Below, piece after piece: positions 43,703 through 56,295 of a stretch of 64,000 nucleotides of DNA. The stretch is from NCBI GenBank assembly GCA_013368315.1, contig JAACJM010000009.1:248001-312000 (forward strand), in the 5' to 3' direction. The first letter of the stretch is position 1. Every line of letters begins with the position of its first letter. The position numbers were made by a program, and so were the translations under genes. The notes below the pieces were generated by a model that did not search any database, had not been told where the DNA came from, and worked only from the letters and a program-made list of their open reading frames with translations. Origin of the DNA: Tetrapyrgos nigripes (lineage: Eukaryota > Basidiomycota > Agaricomycetes > Agaricales > Campanellaceae).

Positions 43703-45292
43703 ATGGCAATGTTTGAGTCGGGTGCGTGTCAGACTTCATGCAGACTTCATGAAGACTCATATGCTCTCGTATCAGATGGTCCAGTTGCTGCTGCTTCCAA
43801 CGGTCATGAAAAATCCATAAACTCCATTTTCTCTGTCGAAATCCTTACCGAAATATTATCTTGGTGTTCTCCGAGTCTATGCATTCCCGACAAAGAGGGC
43901 AACGCTGTCGAGGCCTTTACGCTCGTGCTTTCACAGGTCTGCACCCATTGGCGATCCATCGTACTCTCCAGACTAGCCCTCTGATCCAACCTACAGATCA
44001 ACCTGCTCAACTCTGTAAACGAGGAGCGAGAGTTGTCAAATTTGTTGGATCTCTATCTTGACCGTTCCAGCCCGGCGCTTTTGGATGTGAAGGCTTATGA
44101 TTACAATGATAATGGCAGGGATTATTTCCTGGAAGAAGAACAGGGTCAATTGATGCTCAGGTCTCTTCTCGACGCAGACTCAAGATGGCATACTGCCGTC
44201 TTCAATCTAGCCAACGCGACAATTACCGAGATAGAATCCTGCGTGGGCGAACTCACAACAACGCGTCAGCAGAGTCGTCTGGAATCTCTGAGTACCCCCT
44301 GGGACGAGGAGATCTCATTCGAAGACGACAGGACCACGTTTTTCCACTTATTCCAATCCACACCTGCCTTATCCTTCTTATATCTTGACCATTGGCAGGT
44401 ATCTTTCCCACTCTGTTGCGACAAACTGACGGCAATCCAACTGTACTGGGCTTTCCCTTCGCAGCTCGCTTCCCTCTTTGGATGTTGCCCGAGGCTGGAA
44501 AGTGTCGATATGGAAGAGTACGGAGCTAGCGACGATTCCAGTGACACTGAAATTCCTGCGATTACATCCAAAACACTGCGTTCCCTCACCATCCCTTTCT
44601 CTGAGTTCGATCCTACAGCGAACGCCATCTCTGCGTTTGACCTCCCTGCACTCACTCATCTACATATCAGTTTCGATGTGCCTTCGGGAATATCTTCTCT
44701 CTCTGCCATCTTCAAACGTGTGCTGGCTCGTTCATCCTATGGACTCCAAAAGTTGAAGTTGGAAGGCCCTGTTCTCAAGTCTGATGAACCGCTGGACCTT
44801 TTACGTCTTCTTACCGAACTCACGCACCTAATCATCAATGCTAGGCAGTACCACCATTTTGTGCTCGGCAGTAACGCACTTCTGGAACAGCTGGTTTTAG
44901 GACCAACAGCGGCGACCGGGAATAGTACGGGGTCTAACGAGACGAACATCCTTCCCCAACTTCAAAATCTACACATCGAGTTCTGCGATTTCAGAAGCAG
45001 CACAGAGGCCAAAGAAGAGGATTCATCATTTCCACAAATCCCAAATTTGGAGCTCCTGTACCAGATTGCAGCCTCTCGAGTAGCTCCCGTCAATGACCAG
45101 TACTTTGGAAGATTCAAACACTTGGGTTTTCGTGCCGAAGTTTGGTTTAGGAAGTTGGAGAGTCGTGAACCGCGCGACAAGGTTTGGAAGGAATGCATAC
45201 AAGCTTTCTCCTCTGACACTGCGCCTCGGCTTCGTGTGCTTGAAAAAGAAGGTTTAGGGCTGTCTCTGTCCATGAAGTGTATGGAAACGTAG
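43703..45292 (+). pseudogene. F-box protein gene with one in-frame stop
   Basis: The frame opens at ATG 43703. After about 30 residues comes a basidiomycete F-box: INSIFSVEILTEILSWCSP, a short insert, then LVLSQVCTHWRSIVLSRLAL. TGA at 43982-43984 follows exactly where this family has Trp (LW-SNLQI), so TGG to TGA is likely. The same frame then stays open for 435 codons to 45292, with leucine-rich stretches typical of the C-terminal part (LRSLTIPFSEFD, LTHLHISFDV, LQKLKLEGPV, LEQLVLGP). Such proteins act as substrate adaptors of SCF ubiquitin ligases. The single lesion means either a recent pseudogene or a base error. Confidence 0.75.
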
Positions 45293-45700
45293 CGTTGACC
45301 ACTATTTCGAATTCATGTCTTGCGGCTATTTGCTACCCGTACTTGTATCATTTGTGAACAGTTGCTCAGAAAGCCTCTAGTGTACCTAGCAAAGTCAGAG
45401 AACATGTACATATATATCCAAAGGCTCAAGATTTGCAGTCGTCCATTCGCAATGATGCATGTAAGAGGTCTGCCTCTCCCTAGAACTCGCACTGAACTCG
45501 TATTGTCGCGCTGTAATAATATGCCGTCTGTGGTATCACTTTTTTTTAGTATGTAACGCAACTACAGTTCTGAAGGCTAGTACATGCACCAGTAAACCAA
45601 ATAATCGACCACGCTAAATACAATGTATGTACATGTCCTTGAGGAATAGCATCAAACCACCTCTAACAACTAGAATGACCCAGCTGTAGAGTGGGAGTCA

Positions 45701-46918
45701 TTACTTTTTCGACTTTCGGTGTTTTGCTCCGCCTCCACTTTTCTTGCTACTGCTACTGCTTTGACCAGCACTGGCACTATTCGACGAACCCGAAGGCGCA
45801 GGTGCAGAAGCAGCTCTAGGTTGCGCCTCGGTGCTATTTGAATTGCGAGATGCGGATCCTGGGGGGGTGGGACGTGCAGGTCTTCCAGGCCGATGCATTA
45901 ATTGGATGACGAATGAGCCGACGCTTCCGCTGATGATAAACATGAGCCAACGAGGAATGATGACCATGACATTGTAGAGTTTGGCGAGGGCTATGGCGAG
46001 GTAGTGTAAGACGAATTCACTGTGATGAACAATGGATGATTAGAGAAGGTGTATGATAAGAGAGAATTCGGTAGACGTACTAGTCACCACCAGGTGAGTA
46101 TGCAGTGTGCCATGGAGGAGTTTGCAGGTACAATTCCTGCTTGAGAATTTCACGCAGTCCGCCGTCACGGAGACGAAGGTATTGGGGTCGGTAGAATCGG
46201 AGAGTTACACCTCGGTCTTTAAGTATGATTAGTGATGGAGCTCTGCAGGTGAGACAAGACAAGATAATAATCTCTGAGCGAGCGTGCCAAAACGAAGAAC
46301 AATAAGAAAGCGTACTGCCAAATAGCCCATTTCGTCGTAAGATATGTAACGTTCATATAGTCAATACGACCCCATCGAAGGCCTGGAATGTCATCTGCAA
46401 TAACGGTTTCGTTGTAGGCTTCGTCGAAATATTGGTCTATGAGCTGAGAGACGCCGCCTTGATGCCCCGGTGAGCCAGAACTGGCGAAAAAATGAGATAA
46501 TAGTCTCGATTTAGATGAGTACCACTCACACAATCAAGACCCATGTTCTATCCTTCTCCTCTTCCTCGTTGAGAGGCTCATTCACAATGACTTCCTCGTA
46601 GTTGTTGTCCGTGATAAGAGGAATACGCGGGTCCCAAGGAGACTCTGGCTGAATCCTCGCAAGCTTTTCTGTGATATTTATGCCTGCTTTCTCGAATAAC
46701 GACGTGACTGGACCAGATGTGAGGATCCCTTCCAAACTAAACGGTCCTTTCCCAGAAGACGGAGACTCCGGCTTCGGAGGCGCGTCCTTTGATCCAGGCG
46801 TGTATCCAGGAGGATTTGGAGTGTCCGTGTGTACAGCCTGACCAGGTTTCCATCCTTCTGAGAAATACTGAGCATGAACGCAAGAAAGAAAGAGGAGCGA
46901 TAGCCAGTATAATTTCAT
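45701..46918 (-). CDS. Thioredoxin-fold ER membrane protein
   Basis: The protein starts with a signal peptide (MKLYWLSLLFLSCVHAQYF) at ATG 46918 and ends ...KHRKSKK at 45701. Four exons are visible. The second half of a thioredoxin-like fold can be seen in LRWGRIDYMNVTYLTTKWAI, then after an intron the strand-turn APSLIILKDRGVTLRFYRP with a cis-Pro-like position. No CxxC active site is present, so redox activity is unlikely. A hydrophobic helix near the C-terminus (WLMFIISGSVGSFVIQLM) is followed by a long Ser/Pro/Gly-rich basic tail, probably cytosolic. The fold assignment rests on pattern, not on a search. It is transcribed divergently from the KEX1-like gene, with 228 bases between the two start codons. 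Confidence 0.7.
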
Positions 46919-47146
46919 GATGGTGATAGAGGAGAAAGAGGCGTTATCTGTCTACAAGACATATGGCCCATGAGACTAATTGCGCGGGCGCGGGACAGGC
47001 CCAAACTTGGCAAGCAATTTCTCCTTTCTCTCTCTCTCTTCGCTGTCACTGCCTCTTTACAGCAAGACTCGACATCTGCATACACTAAAGGTCCAATAAT
47101 CTTGGGAAACTCCAATCAAAACGCAGAGGTTATCCTCTATCAAAAG

Positions 47147-49688
47147 ATGCTGCCTCTTTTGGCATTGTTCTCGCTTGTATTATCATCATCATATGCTGCC
47201 TCTGTAGACAGTATGTATCCCATATTCTTGCCAGTATTGAACATAAAAGTCAAGCTTGACACGTTCACAGTACCACCAGCAGCGTCGTTTTGGGTACCTT
47301 CTCTCCCAGACATTCACCAAGACCCATTACATCCTCTGAATATTTATGCTGGACCTTTACCCTCTGACCCTCATGCAAGTGAGGCAGACTCGACCGATGT
47401 CACCGCTCATTTGTACTTTGTGTTGGTGAAGAATCGACGACAGGCGGATAAAGAGAGAATCATGTTTTGGTTCAACGTGTGTCCTCTTGGTGTTCCACGT
47501 ATTTCAGTTCATGAGACGCTCGTTTAGGGAGGACCTGGATGCTCTTCGTTTGATGGGCTAATGATGGAAGTCGGGCCGTGGCGGATGGACGGAAAAGGAG
47601 GCTTCAAAGTTACTGAAGGAGGTTGGGAGGAGTATACGACAATGGTTTATGGTGCGTCTCGTGTCTCCTGAAGCGACCTTCACTCATGTTTCGTGATAGT
47701 GGACCAGCCTGCAGGAACAGGATTCTCCTACACGAGCTCCAACCGTTATGTCCACACTTTGGACCAGGTACGTGCGTTACACTCGGCATCCGCAGTCAAT
47801 GCTCTAAATTTGCACCTAGGCGTCTGAACAAATGGTAGAATTCCTTCGCAACTTTTACAAAGTATTCCCGGAATATGCGAGAATGGACGTATGTGTCTTC
47901 CTTTTCCAGTCTATGCTTGCGACTAAGTAAATCATCAGACGTATCTAGGCGGAGAGAGCTTTGCTGGGCAATACATCCCCTATTTCGGTGAGTCCCTTCG
48001 CGACTGAAAACCGTAATCACGTAACACTAACCGCCTTTCATCATTGCAGCGAATGCCATCTTGAATTCTGATTTGAAGATCCCTCTTGCTGGTGCCGCCA
48101 TTGGCAACGGTTGGATTGATGCCCGAAGACAGTACCCGTCGTATCTCGACTACGCTGTCAAAGTAGGCATTTTGGAGGAAAATTCCGATGTGTGTATTCT
48201 CTACTGCTACATGCTATTTCACATGAAGCTAACGTTCTTGATATCATGTGCTAGCCATGGAAAGAAGCAAAGAAACTCACTGACGGGTGTACTGAAAAGT
48301 TGAAAACCGTTGAGGGCGACCCTATTGTGGTAGATGGCTGCGAAGGATTGTTGCTGGATGTGACAAAAGTCAGGGAAAAGACGTACGCGTTCTTTTCTCA
48401 GCTTAAAAAGCTGCTTTCCAATTAGTAACGTTCTTCCTTCTCTGCAGCGGACCCGATGGCAAGGAAACGTGTATCAACATCTACGATGTTCGTTATGACG
48501 ATGTAAAGCCTGCTTGTGGGATGAACTGGCCTCCAGATATCAAACCAGTGACAACGTACCTCGATGTCAGGGCTCTCATTTTTAGTCTTCCAGCCATCCT
48601 CCATCTGACACTTGTCCTATTGTACAGCGTAAAGACGTCGTCCGCGCCCTCCACGCACAAGATCATGCCCAATCTTGGGTCGAATGCCGTAGTCGAATTC
48701 ACCAAGAATTAGACGAAAGAAACTCAAATTCCTCCATCACACTCATACCTCACGTTCTCGAGCGTATACCTATGCTCATTTTTGCGGGTGACCAAGATTT
48801 GATTTGTAACTATGTTGGGCTGGAGGCCATGATCAAGTCTATGACTTGGAATGGGGAGACCGGACTCGGGGTAAGCAGCAATAATGGTGCGAGGCTTTGG
48901 GATGAGAAGCTGATTTTTGGTTTACATAGAGAGTACAAACTCAATCATGGAATGTCGCTGGTAATCCCGCTGGGACTTGGGTCTCTTCGAGGAATTTGAC
49001 GTATGTCAAGGTGAGATTTTACAAGTTTGTGAAGATAGCAAACAGATATCCTGAACATTTCCTCCCTTTTTACCCAGATTTTCAATGCCTCGCATATGGT
49101 TCCTTTCGACCTGCCCCATGTCGCACACGATATGATTCTGCGATTTATGAACGTCAACTTTTCTGCCATCTATGAAGGCTCGGCGAAGATAGCGAGTAAT
49201 GTGGGTTCGGACTACAAGCCCGTGTTCCAGGAGACATCAACAGAGCAAGCGACGCCTGTACCGACGGGTAAGACACCTCAGCAAGATAAGGCAATGTGGG
49301 AAGGTACGCAGCGTTTTGTGTTCTTCAGCGTATACTTTTTTGCTGACTGCTACTTGGTATTTTGCTTTATTCTTCAACTTTCTCAGCATACTACAATGCA
49401 GGCTCCGCCGCCCTCGTCCTGGTCATTATCATTATCGTCATAGGTGCCATATTATGGTGTCGACGTCGTCGAAGAAATCTTCAACTACCCGTAAACCAAG
49501 ACGAAGAGAATATACCTTTGACTATGAGCCAGGAGAATGGATCCGGGGTTGAGAGTAAAGAATTTAGACAAAGGCCTAGGAAGGGGAAGGAGAGAGCCGT
49601 TGATAATGGGGATGAAGAAGAAGAACCGATATTCAATGTTGGGGATAGTGATGAGGAGGAGGAGTATAGGGATCGGAGGAGAGATTGA
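47147..49688 (+). CDS. KEX1: Kex1-like serine carboxypeptidase (S10), Golgi membrane
   Basis: The start at 47147 gives a signal peptide ([19 protein letters not shown]). Some ten short exons carry the S10 peptidase blocks: [14 protein letters not shown] (oxyanion region, split by an intron), [12 protein letters not shown], the nucleophile Ser in [32 protein letters not shown], the catalytic Asp in [13 protein letters not shown] and the catalytic His in [12 protein letters not shown]. After the enzyme domain comes one membrane helix ([17 protein letters not shown]), then a basic patch and an acidic tail ([18 protein letters not shown]). This layout is that of Kex1, which trims C-terminal Lys/Arg from pheromone and other precursors in the late Golgi. 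The apparent TAG near 47527 is the end of an intron. No lesion was seen. Confidence 0.92.
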
Positions 49689-49944
49689 CATGGTCGTTTA
49701 CAGTAGATTTCTTGGTGATAATGAATCTGTGGTTTCTATTCTAGGGGAATGCTGACGAGTGAGAATTACGGTCCACGACGGCGACGATCCACGGATGAAA
49801 GCGGATAAACTTGGATTTACCTCGCTTATTAAGAGCATGACGTCGAGGCCTGTCAGTGTCTCAATTCTTTCTTCAAAAATACTGCTCTTTATAAATGCGT
49901 CAGGCTGCTTCTACAATGGATCCAGACCTCCTTGAACTGGAACT

Positions 49945-51689
49945 ATGACTCTCTCATATCGTATTCTACGAAATGGCGTTTTGAACCTCCCCAGACCGTC
50001 TCCAACGTCGAAGACAGTTGCGGAAAACCTCTTGCTCAAGGATGCTCAATCTTTTCATTGTTACTTCCGTTCTGCTGGTCTGCATAATCATTTGGGTCAC
50101 CAGTGAGTGGCATTTTTTCGAAGAAGTGTAGTTTTCTGCGAACTGTCAACCTAGTATTCTGGCAGCGTACGATTTGGGAGTAACTCCAGGACATTTGCAA
50201 AAGATTTACGATGACGAGGCGAAGACTCAGAGACCCATTATTCCTGAGGAAACTGGCAAGGATATAGTTGTGGACTCGGAGAATTGGATCCAGTATCTTG
50301 GAAATGCCAGGTGAGGTTCTCTTGTTATTTCCCACTTGAGACTCACGAAACGAATTCTTCAGTGCATACGCCGCTTTTGTCACTTTCTTCTCGGAAAACG
50401 TCAAGAAATATGGAGTACTGAAGTCTCTTGACGAGTTCATTTTCTCGAGTGCAGCCAATGACAATAATGCGAATATGCTCATTCGACTTATGAGTGGAGC
50501 GTAAGTCAAACACTGCTACTTGAAGAAAACACTCTACTCATTCATTGAACGGAATCTAGCCTTCATCCATTCATACAAATTGGGGTCAGTTCTTATCTTT
50601 CATTGTCATAAGAGTCTCGCTGATTCTCTGGGACAGTATGGCTTGGAGTTCGGTGATGACACCCTGGTCGCGACTGGTGAGCTTACATCTCTTTCATCTC
50701 TGCATAGCTTGTCTGACATGCTTCTTGTAGGTCTAGCACAGACCGCAATCCATGTGCCTCTTTCATCTGAGCTTTTCATGTTCGAGAACTCGTCGCAGGC
50801 CGTTAAGAACGATGTCTCCCGCAAAAGAACACCATCTCGTGGACTATCCATGCTGGAGATTCTCCGTCAAGTCTACGATTCCCCTGTACTGAAGCCAGTC
50901 ATGCCATACGATAACAACGCCCTGATGAGCGCTCGTATCAAAGATGTTCTCAAAGATGGACGTCCTGAAGAAATTCGTCGCATCTGTTCGCAGTTCTATG
51001 TGGATGAGTCTGTTGGAGATGCGGAAATGAAGGTGAAAGTAGAGGAGTTCATGTGGACTGCTACCCTTCTCCTGTTTTCAACCGGAAAAGAAGGTCGAAA
51101 ACCTCGATTGGATTTTTTCCTCATGCACCTTGTGACATCATCCATTTTCCTCCCATCCTACCTACGGGTTCTTCAAAACTCAAAGGATAAAGTTAAACTG
51201 CTCCACGCCTACCTCCCGATCATGATTCTTCTAACCCTTACCCGCGGAAGACCGATAATCAAACCCGACCTTCTTATGAACGCGACAGACAGGCCACGTC
51301 CACCGTTTAAACCCGACTCGGTTTTCAAAATGGACAAGGACCAAACAGCTATTGGTAATCCAGCTGAAGATGAGGATTACAATCCTTGGCCTGCGTTGAT
51401 TCAGAGCGCGACGCATGCACCGGATTCTCATGTCCTCAAGACGATGCGTACGTTGGTGTTTGCAGCTAGGGAATACGGTGATACGCAGGCGGGTGGAGTG
51501 ATTGGAGCGAAGGATGTCAAAGGACAAGAGACGCATCCTGGGATTGAGAAGTTGGACGGGTCGGCTTTTGTTAGAGCTGCTGGGATGCTTATGAACTATA
51601 TGGGTTGGACGGGCTATGGGGAATCTGCGAGACCTGATTGGGATAGGAGTGCGTTGGGATGGGATGCTGCATGGAAAGATGAGGATTGA
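49945..51689 (+). CDS. Questin-oxidase-like protein (DUF4243 / AflY family)
   Basis: The start at 49945 splices to give AGLHNHLGHHILAAYDLGVTP, the usual opening of this family. The motif HPFIQIG-YGLEFG is split by an intron (about 50584-50637), and GLAQTAIHVPL follows. The long last exon has MLEILRQVYDSPVLKPVMPYD, LHLVTSSIFLPSYL-type helices and VLKTMRTLVFAAREYGDTQ, ending at TGA 51687-51689. Family members catalyse Baeyer-Villiger-type ring opening of polyketides (questin oxidase, AflY); the substrate here is unknown. No polyketide synthase lies in the window. The frame is intact. A segment of its last exon (51464-51548) is duplicated at 54248-54333. Confidence 0.85.
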
Positions 51690-52180
51690 GGACTGTGTAT
51701 ATCCTTCAAGCTTGGAAACGGGTGGGGATGTTGCCAATGTGTAAGATAGGGAGTGAGGGAATAGCAGCTTGCAGTATGACCAAAATGTACTTGAGTATTC
51801 TAAATCTGTCCACTCTAACGGAGCACTCCTTGTGCTCGTCGTATGTCGTTCCTTCTCTGCTCATCTTCTCAGCTGAAGAACCATGAAAGAATAAGAACAG
51901 GTTCTTTGGTCATTGAGATACGCACCGCCCGGCGCCCACAACCATCCCATCCTTTGCCCTGTCTACATAGGCCTTTTTCACCACTACGACTCATCACCTC
52001 TGACCGTCACGCGTCGACCATGAAGTCCTAGTACTCATTGCATTCACCTCCAGGACCGAAAAAGAGAGATTTGTTCATGTACTATGTTGTCAACGCCGGT
52101 TCTTCTACTCAACTTCACCCAGCGTTCTCGCCGTGTACATGTAGATTTATTTACAGCAAGTAAGGTTGTACTAGTGATAG

Positions 52181-54081
52181 CTATTCGAAACCGTCCCAAG
52201 GAGCGTTGAAAAAGGGACTATGATAAGTACTATGATAAGTAAAGGCAAATCGCAAAATGTGAGAGCCAAACTGAATGGTTGTTCTGGGTTCAATGGCGAC
52301 CGTGACATATACACCTATGTCGGCCAAGTTCGTTGTCATCGACGAAGTCTTGAGCTCCTCTGGCCAGTGGTCTGCTCTCTGACTCACGAGGTCTAGATAG
52401 GCAGCCAAATCCCGTCTCTGGCTGTCAACCTCAAACATTTCCTCATGGAAAGATATATGCACCCACGGCACACCTCTTTGAAATCCAAGAGCCACGTCGA
52501 ATGTCTGCCTGGACTGCTCCACAGCAAGCGTATATGTAAGGTTTCTGAAATTGGATGCCTGGAAGGAAAGATATTGCTGGTCAGAACCGCAGTCCACGTC
52601 ATAGAAATCGAGGGGAGAAATCCGCTGAAGACTGACGAAGTGATTCGAATCCACTGGTTTGACCGGCACTATAAATCCCACAGCTGGTGGTGTCAGCTCC
52701 TTCAAAGCAGTCAGGGCATCTCCTTGAGGAAGGTAGACGATCTCGAGGATCTTCTCTGTTCATTTCCCGTGTTCCGGTATCGAAACAGTACCAGATCACC
52801 ATTCCCCAAAGGATGGATTATTGTATCTGCAAGTTCGTGCCAGTGTGCGCAATCAGCACAGTCGGCGAATGAATCTTGCATAAGATTTTCATCCACAACC
52901 TTCAGAGATAGTCGATTGCCCCTAGCGCCTAGTAAGACAGAAAAGGTTTGTGATGTGTGACTGCGAACTCTATATTTCAAAGACAGAGAACTCCATTTCG
53001 AGACAGAGAAAGTACTGAGACCTTCGATGTCCTTGCTACCATCAAAGAAAGGGCGATTCTGAGTCAGTGTGTCTGGAAGCTTGACACTAACCACTAACTT
53101 CTCGGCATCTCTCTCCTGGCACTGAATGAAGGATGGAGTATGATTGTTCTCCTTCACAACCAGGTCTCGCAAACTTGAGTTTGGTGCAGGAGGTGCAGAC
53201 TGAGTGAGAACCAACTTGTCTGCATGGCAATGAATATATTGTCGACCATTTATCTCGCGAAGGTAGACGGATAGGTACTTGCCATGATTGACAATGGAGT
53301 GATGCGAGGAACAGGTCATGATCGTGCGAGTCACTGGGGCACTCGAGAGGGAGGTGTAATATGTACTATGTGTAAACTAATGGTACCCGTCTTCGACACC
53401 ACAACTTCTCTAGACATTCTAAACTCGAAGGGGGATTTGGCAAACAGCCCTCTGGGACCTTGCTCCCCGATCGGTGCAATCCATGCAAAGATACTGCGAT
53501 CATCAGAAACCTTGATGATTTCCTGCTGAAGACGCATAAACGCCTTGACAAATCCTTCGCCGTAGAGAGGTGGCATGTTGACTCCAAATAGCCCCATCAA
53601 GCAATACGCTTGGTCCTCCGGCCTCGTCGTCTCCCTGAAAGCTGCCCACGACATCTTCTGAGCTATGTGTACCTCGTCATATCACCGTCCTAAAAAACGC
53701 GGGAGGGTATGGCTGTCAACGCGGGTATGGCGTCCCGTAGACTCCACCTCGTTCCAATTTCTTTCCAATCCTTTCCCAAGAAGACGACGTAGCGAGGAGC
53801 AAGCAACTCCTGGAGCGTCCAACCTCTCTTGAACCATCTACTCTTTCTAAAGCCAGACCCCACATCCCTGGGATCTTCTGCACTCAAGGCATCAGACAAG
53901 CACACGTAAACTAACAGACTTCGGAGTCCCCATAGTACCCATACATCGAGTTGATGGCCTCTGAAAGCTCTGCGCTACTCTCATTGTTGATGCAGCACGA
54001 GTCGATCCAGATCCACTCGAAATTATACTTTCGAGCATGAGCACAAACTCCCAAGAGCTTCACGTAGCCAGCCTTTTTTTC
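52181..54081 (-). pseudogene. HET-domain (heterokaryon incompatibility) gene, broken
   Basis: The minus strand shows HET blocks in order: GYVKLLGVCAHARKYNFEW with IWIDSCCINNESSAELSEAI (about 54075-53960), WFKRGWTLQELLAPRYVVFL (about 53840-53780), and MSWAAFRETTRPEDQAYCLM (53654 on). A long C-terminal part to 52181 has no recognised motif. Lesions: the frame is lost by one base after DSEVC (about 53915), where the family reads CYVYL. TAG follows IPSRVF (about 53700). A further shift comes before AQKMSWAA (about 53660), and another near 52710. The usual N-terminus up to the first HET motif is missing. Intact members of this family trigger cell death after fusion of incompatible hyphae; this copy is dead. 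Confidence 0.85.
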
Positions 54082-54247
54082 TGCTACTCGAGCACGAGCA
54101 CGACTCGGAGCTCCTTAGGTATATTGATTGTAATAACGGTCTTTTAGTCTTGTGGTTACTGGAGCACTTGAGAAAAGAGAAAGACTGGATTGGGGTGTGG
54201 TGCGTGCAGAAAATGGGCAACGTTACACACATGTCACTTACTTCTTA

Positions 54248-54333
54248 AGCTAGGGAATTACGATGATACGCAGGCGGGCGGAGTGATTGGAGCGAAGGAT
54301 GTCAAAGGACAAGAGACGCATCCTGGGATTGAG
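54248..54333 (+). repeat. Partial copy of a questin-oxidase exon segment
   Basis: 86 bases match 51464-51548 in the same orientation with one inserted base and two substitutions. The match begins and ends abruptly (AGCTAGGG ... GGATTGAG). Confidence 0.88.
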
Positions 54334-54518
54334 CCTTGCGCTCGTCACCTTTCAACTTCAAGGCGCTCACCCCTACGCCTGCCTGTCCGTTTCTTTCTTC
54401 AACAATTTCGAGGCTGAGACTGTCTGGCCTCTTTATTGCTATTGTCGTATTCGCTGTCGCGGAAAATTTGTAGCCGAAAGCAAAATCCGATCATGACAAG
54501 CGCGACCAAACTAATAAA

Positions 54519-54537
54519 TCTCTCTCTCTCTCTCTCA
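54519..54537. repeat. TC dinucleotide microsatellite
   Basis: About nine TC units between the HET pseudogene and the lactonase-like pseudogene. Confidence 0.7.
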
Positions 54538-54780
54538 CATCAACGCAACGTACATCTCGTTTCTCACCGAATAGTACAATTGCCATGATATTCATCGATT
54601 TCTTACTCATTTACGAGCAGAAAATGAAGGTGAGACCTGTTGCAGGAATGGGGAGCCAATAGGCATGTAAACTCACAACCCCCGCAGGCGGACTAGCATA
54701 AATACCAGTAATCGATGCATGAAGAAGATGTGGGGCCCTATCCTCTGCTCACTGTTTAAACCACTTGGAGAGTCTCAGCC

Positions 54781-56295
54781 ATGAAGTTATCCATTCACTC
54801 CGTCCTACTCTCGATTGCTCTCGCTTCCTACTCTGGTGGAACGAAAGTGTCGATTTAACCATTTGCCAAGGAGATGCTGTGGGTGCTGCATACCGTGCGT
54901 AACTCCATGATGTCTGCTATTCATGAGGCTGACTTGAAATACGACTCATATCTAGTCCTGACCAACTAGCCGACCGGAAACTACATCATTGCATCCAATA
55001 TCGGAGCTGACGGCAAACTGACCCCTTGCAAAGCTGTATACACCGGCGGTCTAGGTGCTCATGCTTTTCCCGACGGCGTCATTGACGCCTTGAACAGCCA
55101 AGGTTCCGTCGCAGTTAATGCTGTCTCCAACCTGCTCGCTGTCGTCAATCCTGGCTCCCACACCGTCTCACTGTTTTTGTTCGACGCATCCAACTCTACT
55201 AATCTCACTCTTGTAGGGGCACCTATCAGCAGTGGAGGTCAGTTTCCTACCTCCGTTTCGTTCAGTGCCGATGGGAAGATGCTCTGTGCTCTCAATGGTG
55301 TTGAAGTCAACGGAGTTCTGTGCGTATCTTCGCCCTTCACTTTTGGATGCTTCTGTACTGACATCACTCTTTACATCTCCAGCTGCTATGAAGTCACCTC
55401 GAGCTCCATCTCTCCTCTCTCTCAAACCCAACGTTCTTAACCAAACGACTTCTGCAACTGGTCCACCAGGAACTGTCTCCCAAGTTTTCGTCTCTCCTGA
55501 CGCCAAAAATATCATCGTTTCTGTCAAACCTGACGACGCTCATTCTGGCTTCCTAGCTGTTTGGGATATTATCAACGCCGACTCATCCCTCTCTCTCAAA
55601 GGACTTCCGCTCGATCCCAGCACCTCCCGGTGGTGGACTGCTTTTCGGCCTAGTCCCAGTAGAAGGACAACAAGCTTTGCTCGTCGCTGATTTTGTTCCG
55701 GGTTCAGGCCATGACATCATTGATTGCAGTGGTCAGAATCGTAGTGCTTCCTTTTCGCTGGATGGTCAGATTGCCAGATGCCGGGCTTTGTATAGCAAGG
55801 AGACGGGAAACTACTATCTGGTTGACGCGGGCACTAGTCTGGCTTATGAGATCGCAGTGGATGAGAATTTGAAAGGAAGTACAGTGAATGTAAGTCTATG
55901 GTCGCAGTCCTTTTCAAGCCAGAATTGATAGATTTGTTGACTCTACCTCCTGTAGAGCTACTCAACTGGGAACAATACCGCCCCTATTGATACCTCCCTC
56001 GCTACCGTCAGTGGGAGAGGGTACGTTTAAAATTTTCTCATCCTTACTGTCACATTCTGATTCCGAGTCTTATATCAGTCACCTCTATGTCCTCGACTCT
56101 CAGACGACTGAAGTCACCGTCTTGAAGCTCATCGGTCCCGGCCAAGCGGAGACGATTCAGGTGCTTGACCTAGCTGGCCCTGTCCGCAATGCAGGACTTC
56201 GGATTGGTCAGTTTCTTGCCTCATTGTTATTGTAATTGTCATTACTGATTCGGGCTTCTAGATGGTGCAGGGAATGGCTACATACACCAAGTAAC
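54781..56295 (+). pseudogene. Secreted lactonase-like (beta-propeller) gene, broken
   Basis: ATG 54781 begins a signal-peptide-like start (MKLSIHSVLLSIALASYSGG). Blocks of a fungal 3-carboxymuconate-lactonizing-type beta-propeller family follow: TGNYIIASNIGADGKLTP, VYTGGLGAHAFPDGVIDALN, SFSADGKMLCALNGVEVNGV, NQTTSATGPPGTVSQVFVSP, LLVADFVPGSGHDIIDCSGQ, GNYYLVDAGTSLAYEIAVDE, LYVLDSQTTEVTVLKLIGPG. TAG at 54967-54969 stands where Glu is expected (TNEPTGNY). One-base shifts lie near 55425 (before LKPNVLNQTT) and near 55630 (before GGGLLFGLVP). Introns are still recognisable. The gene is therefore a recent pseudogene or carries several base errors. Confidence 0.8.

Noticed and set aside
43982..43984. 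TGA in the F-box gene as selenocysteine or recoding
   Set aside because: Fungi of this kind are not known to use selenocysteine and the position fits Trp (TGG) by family pattern.
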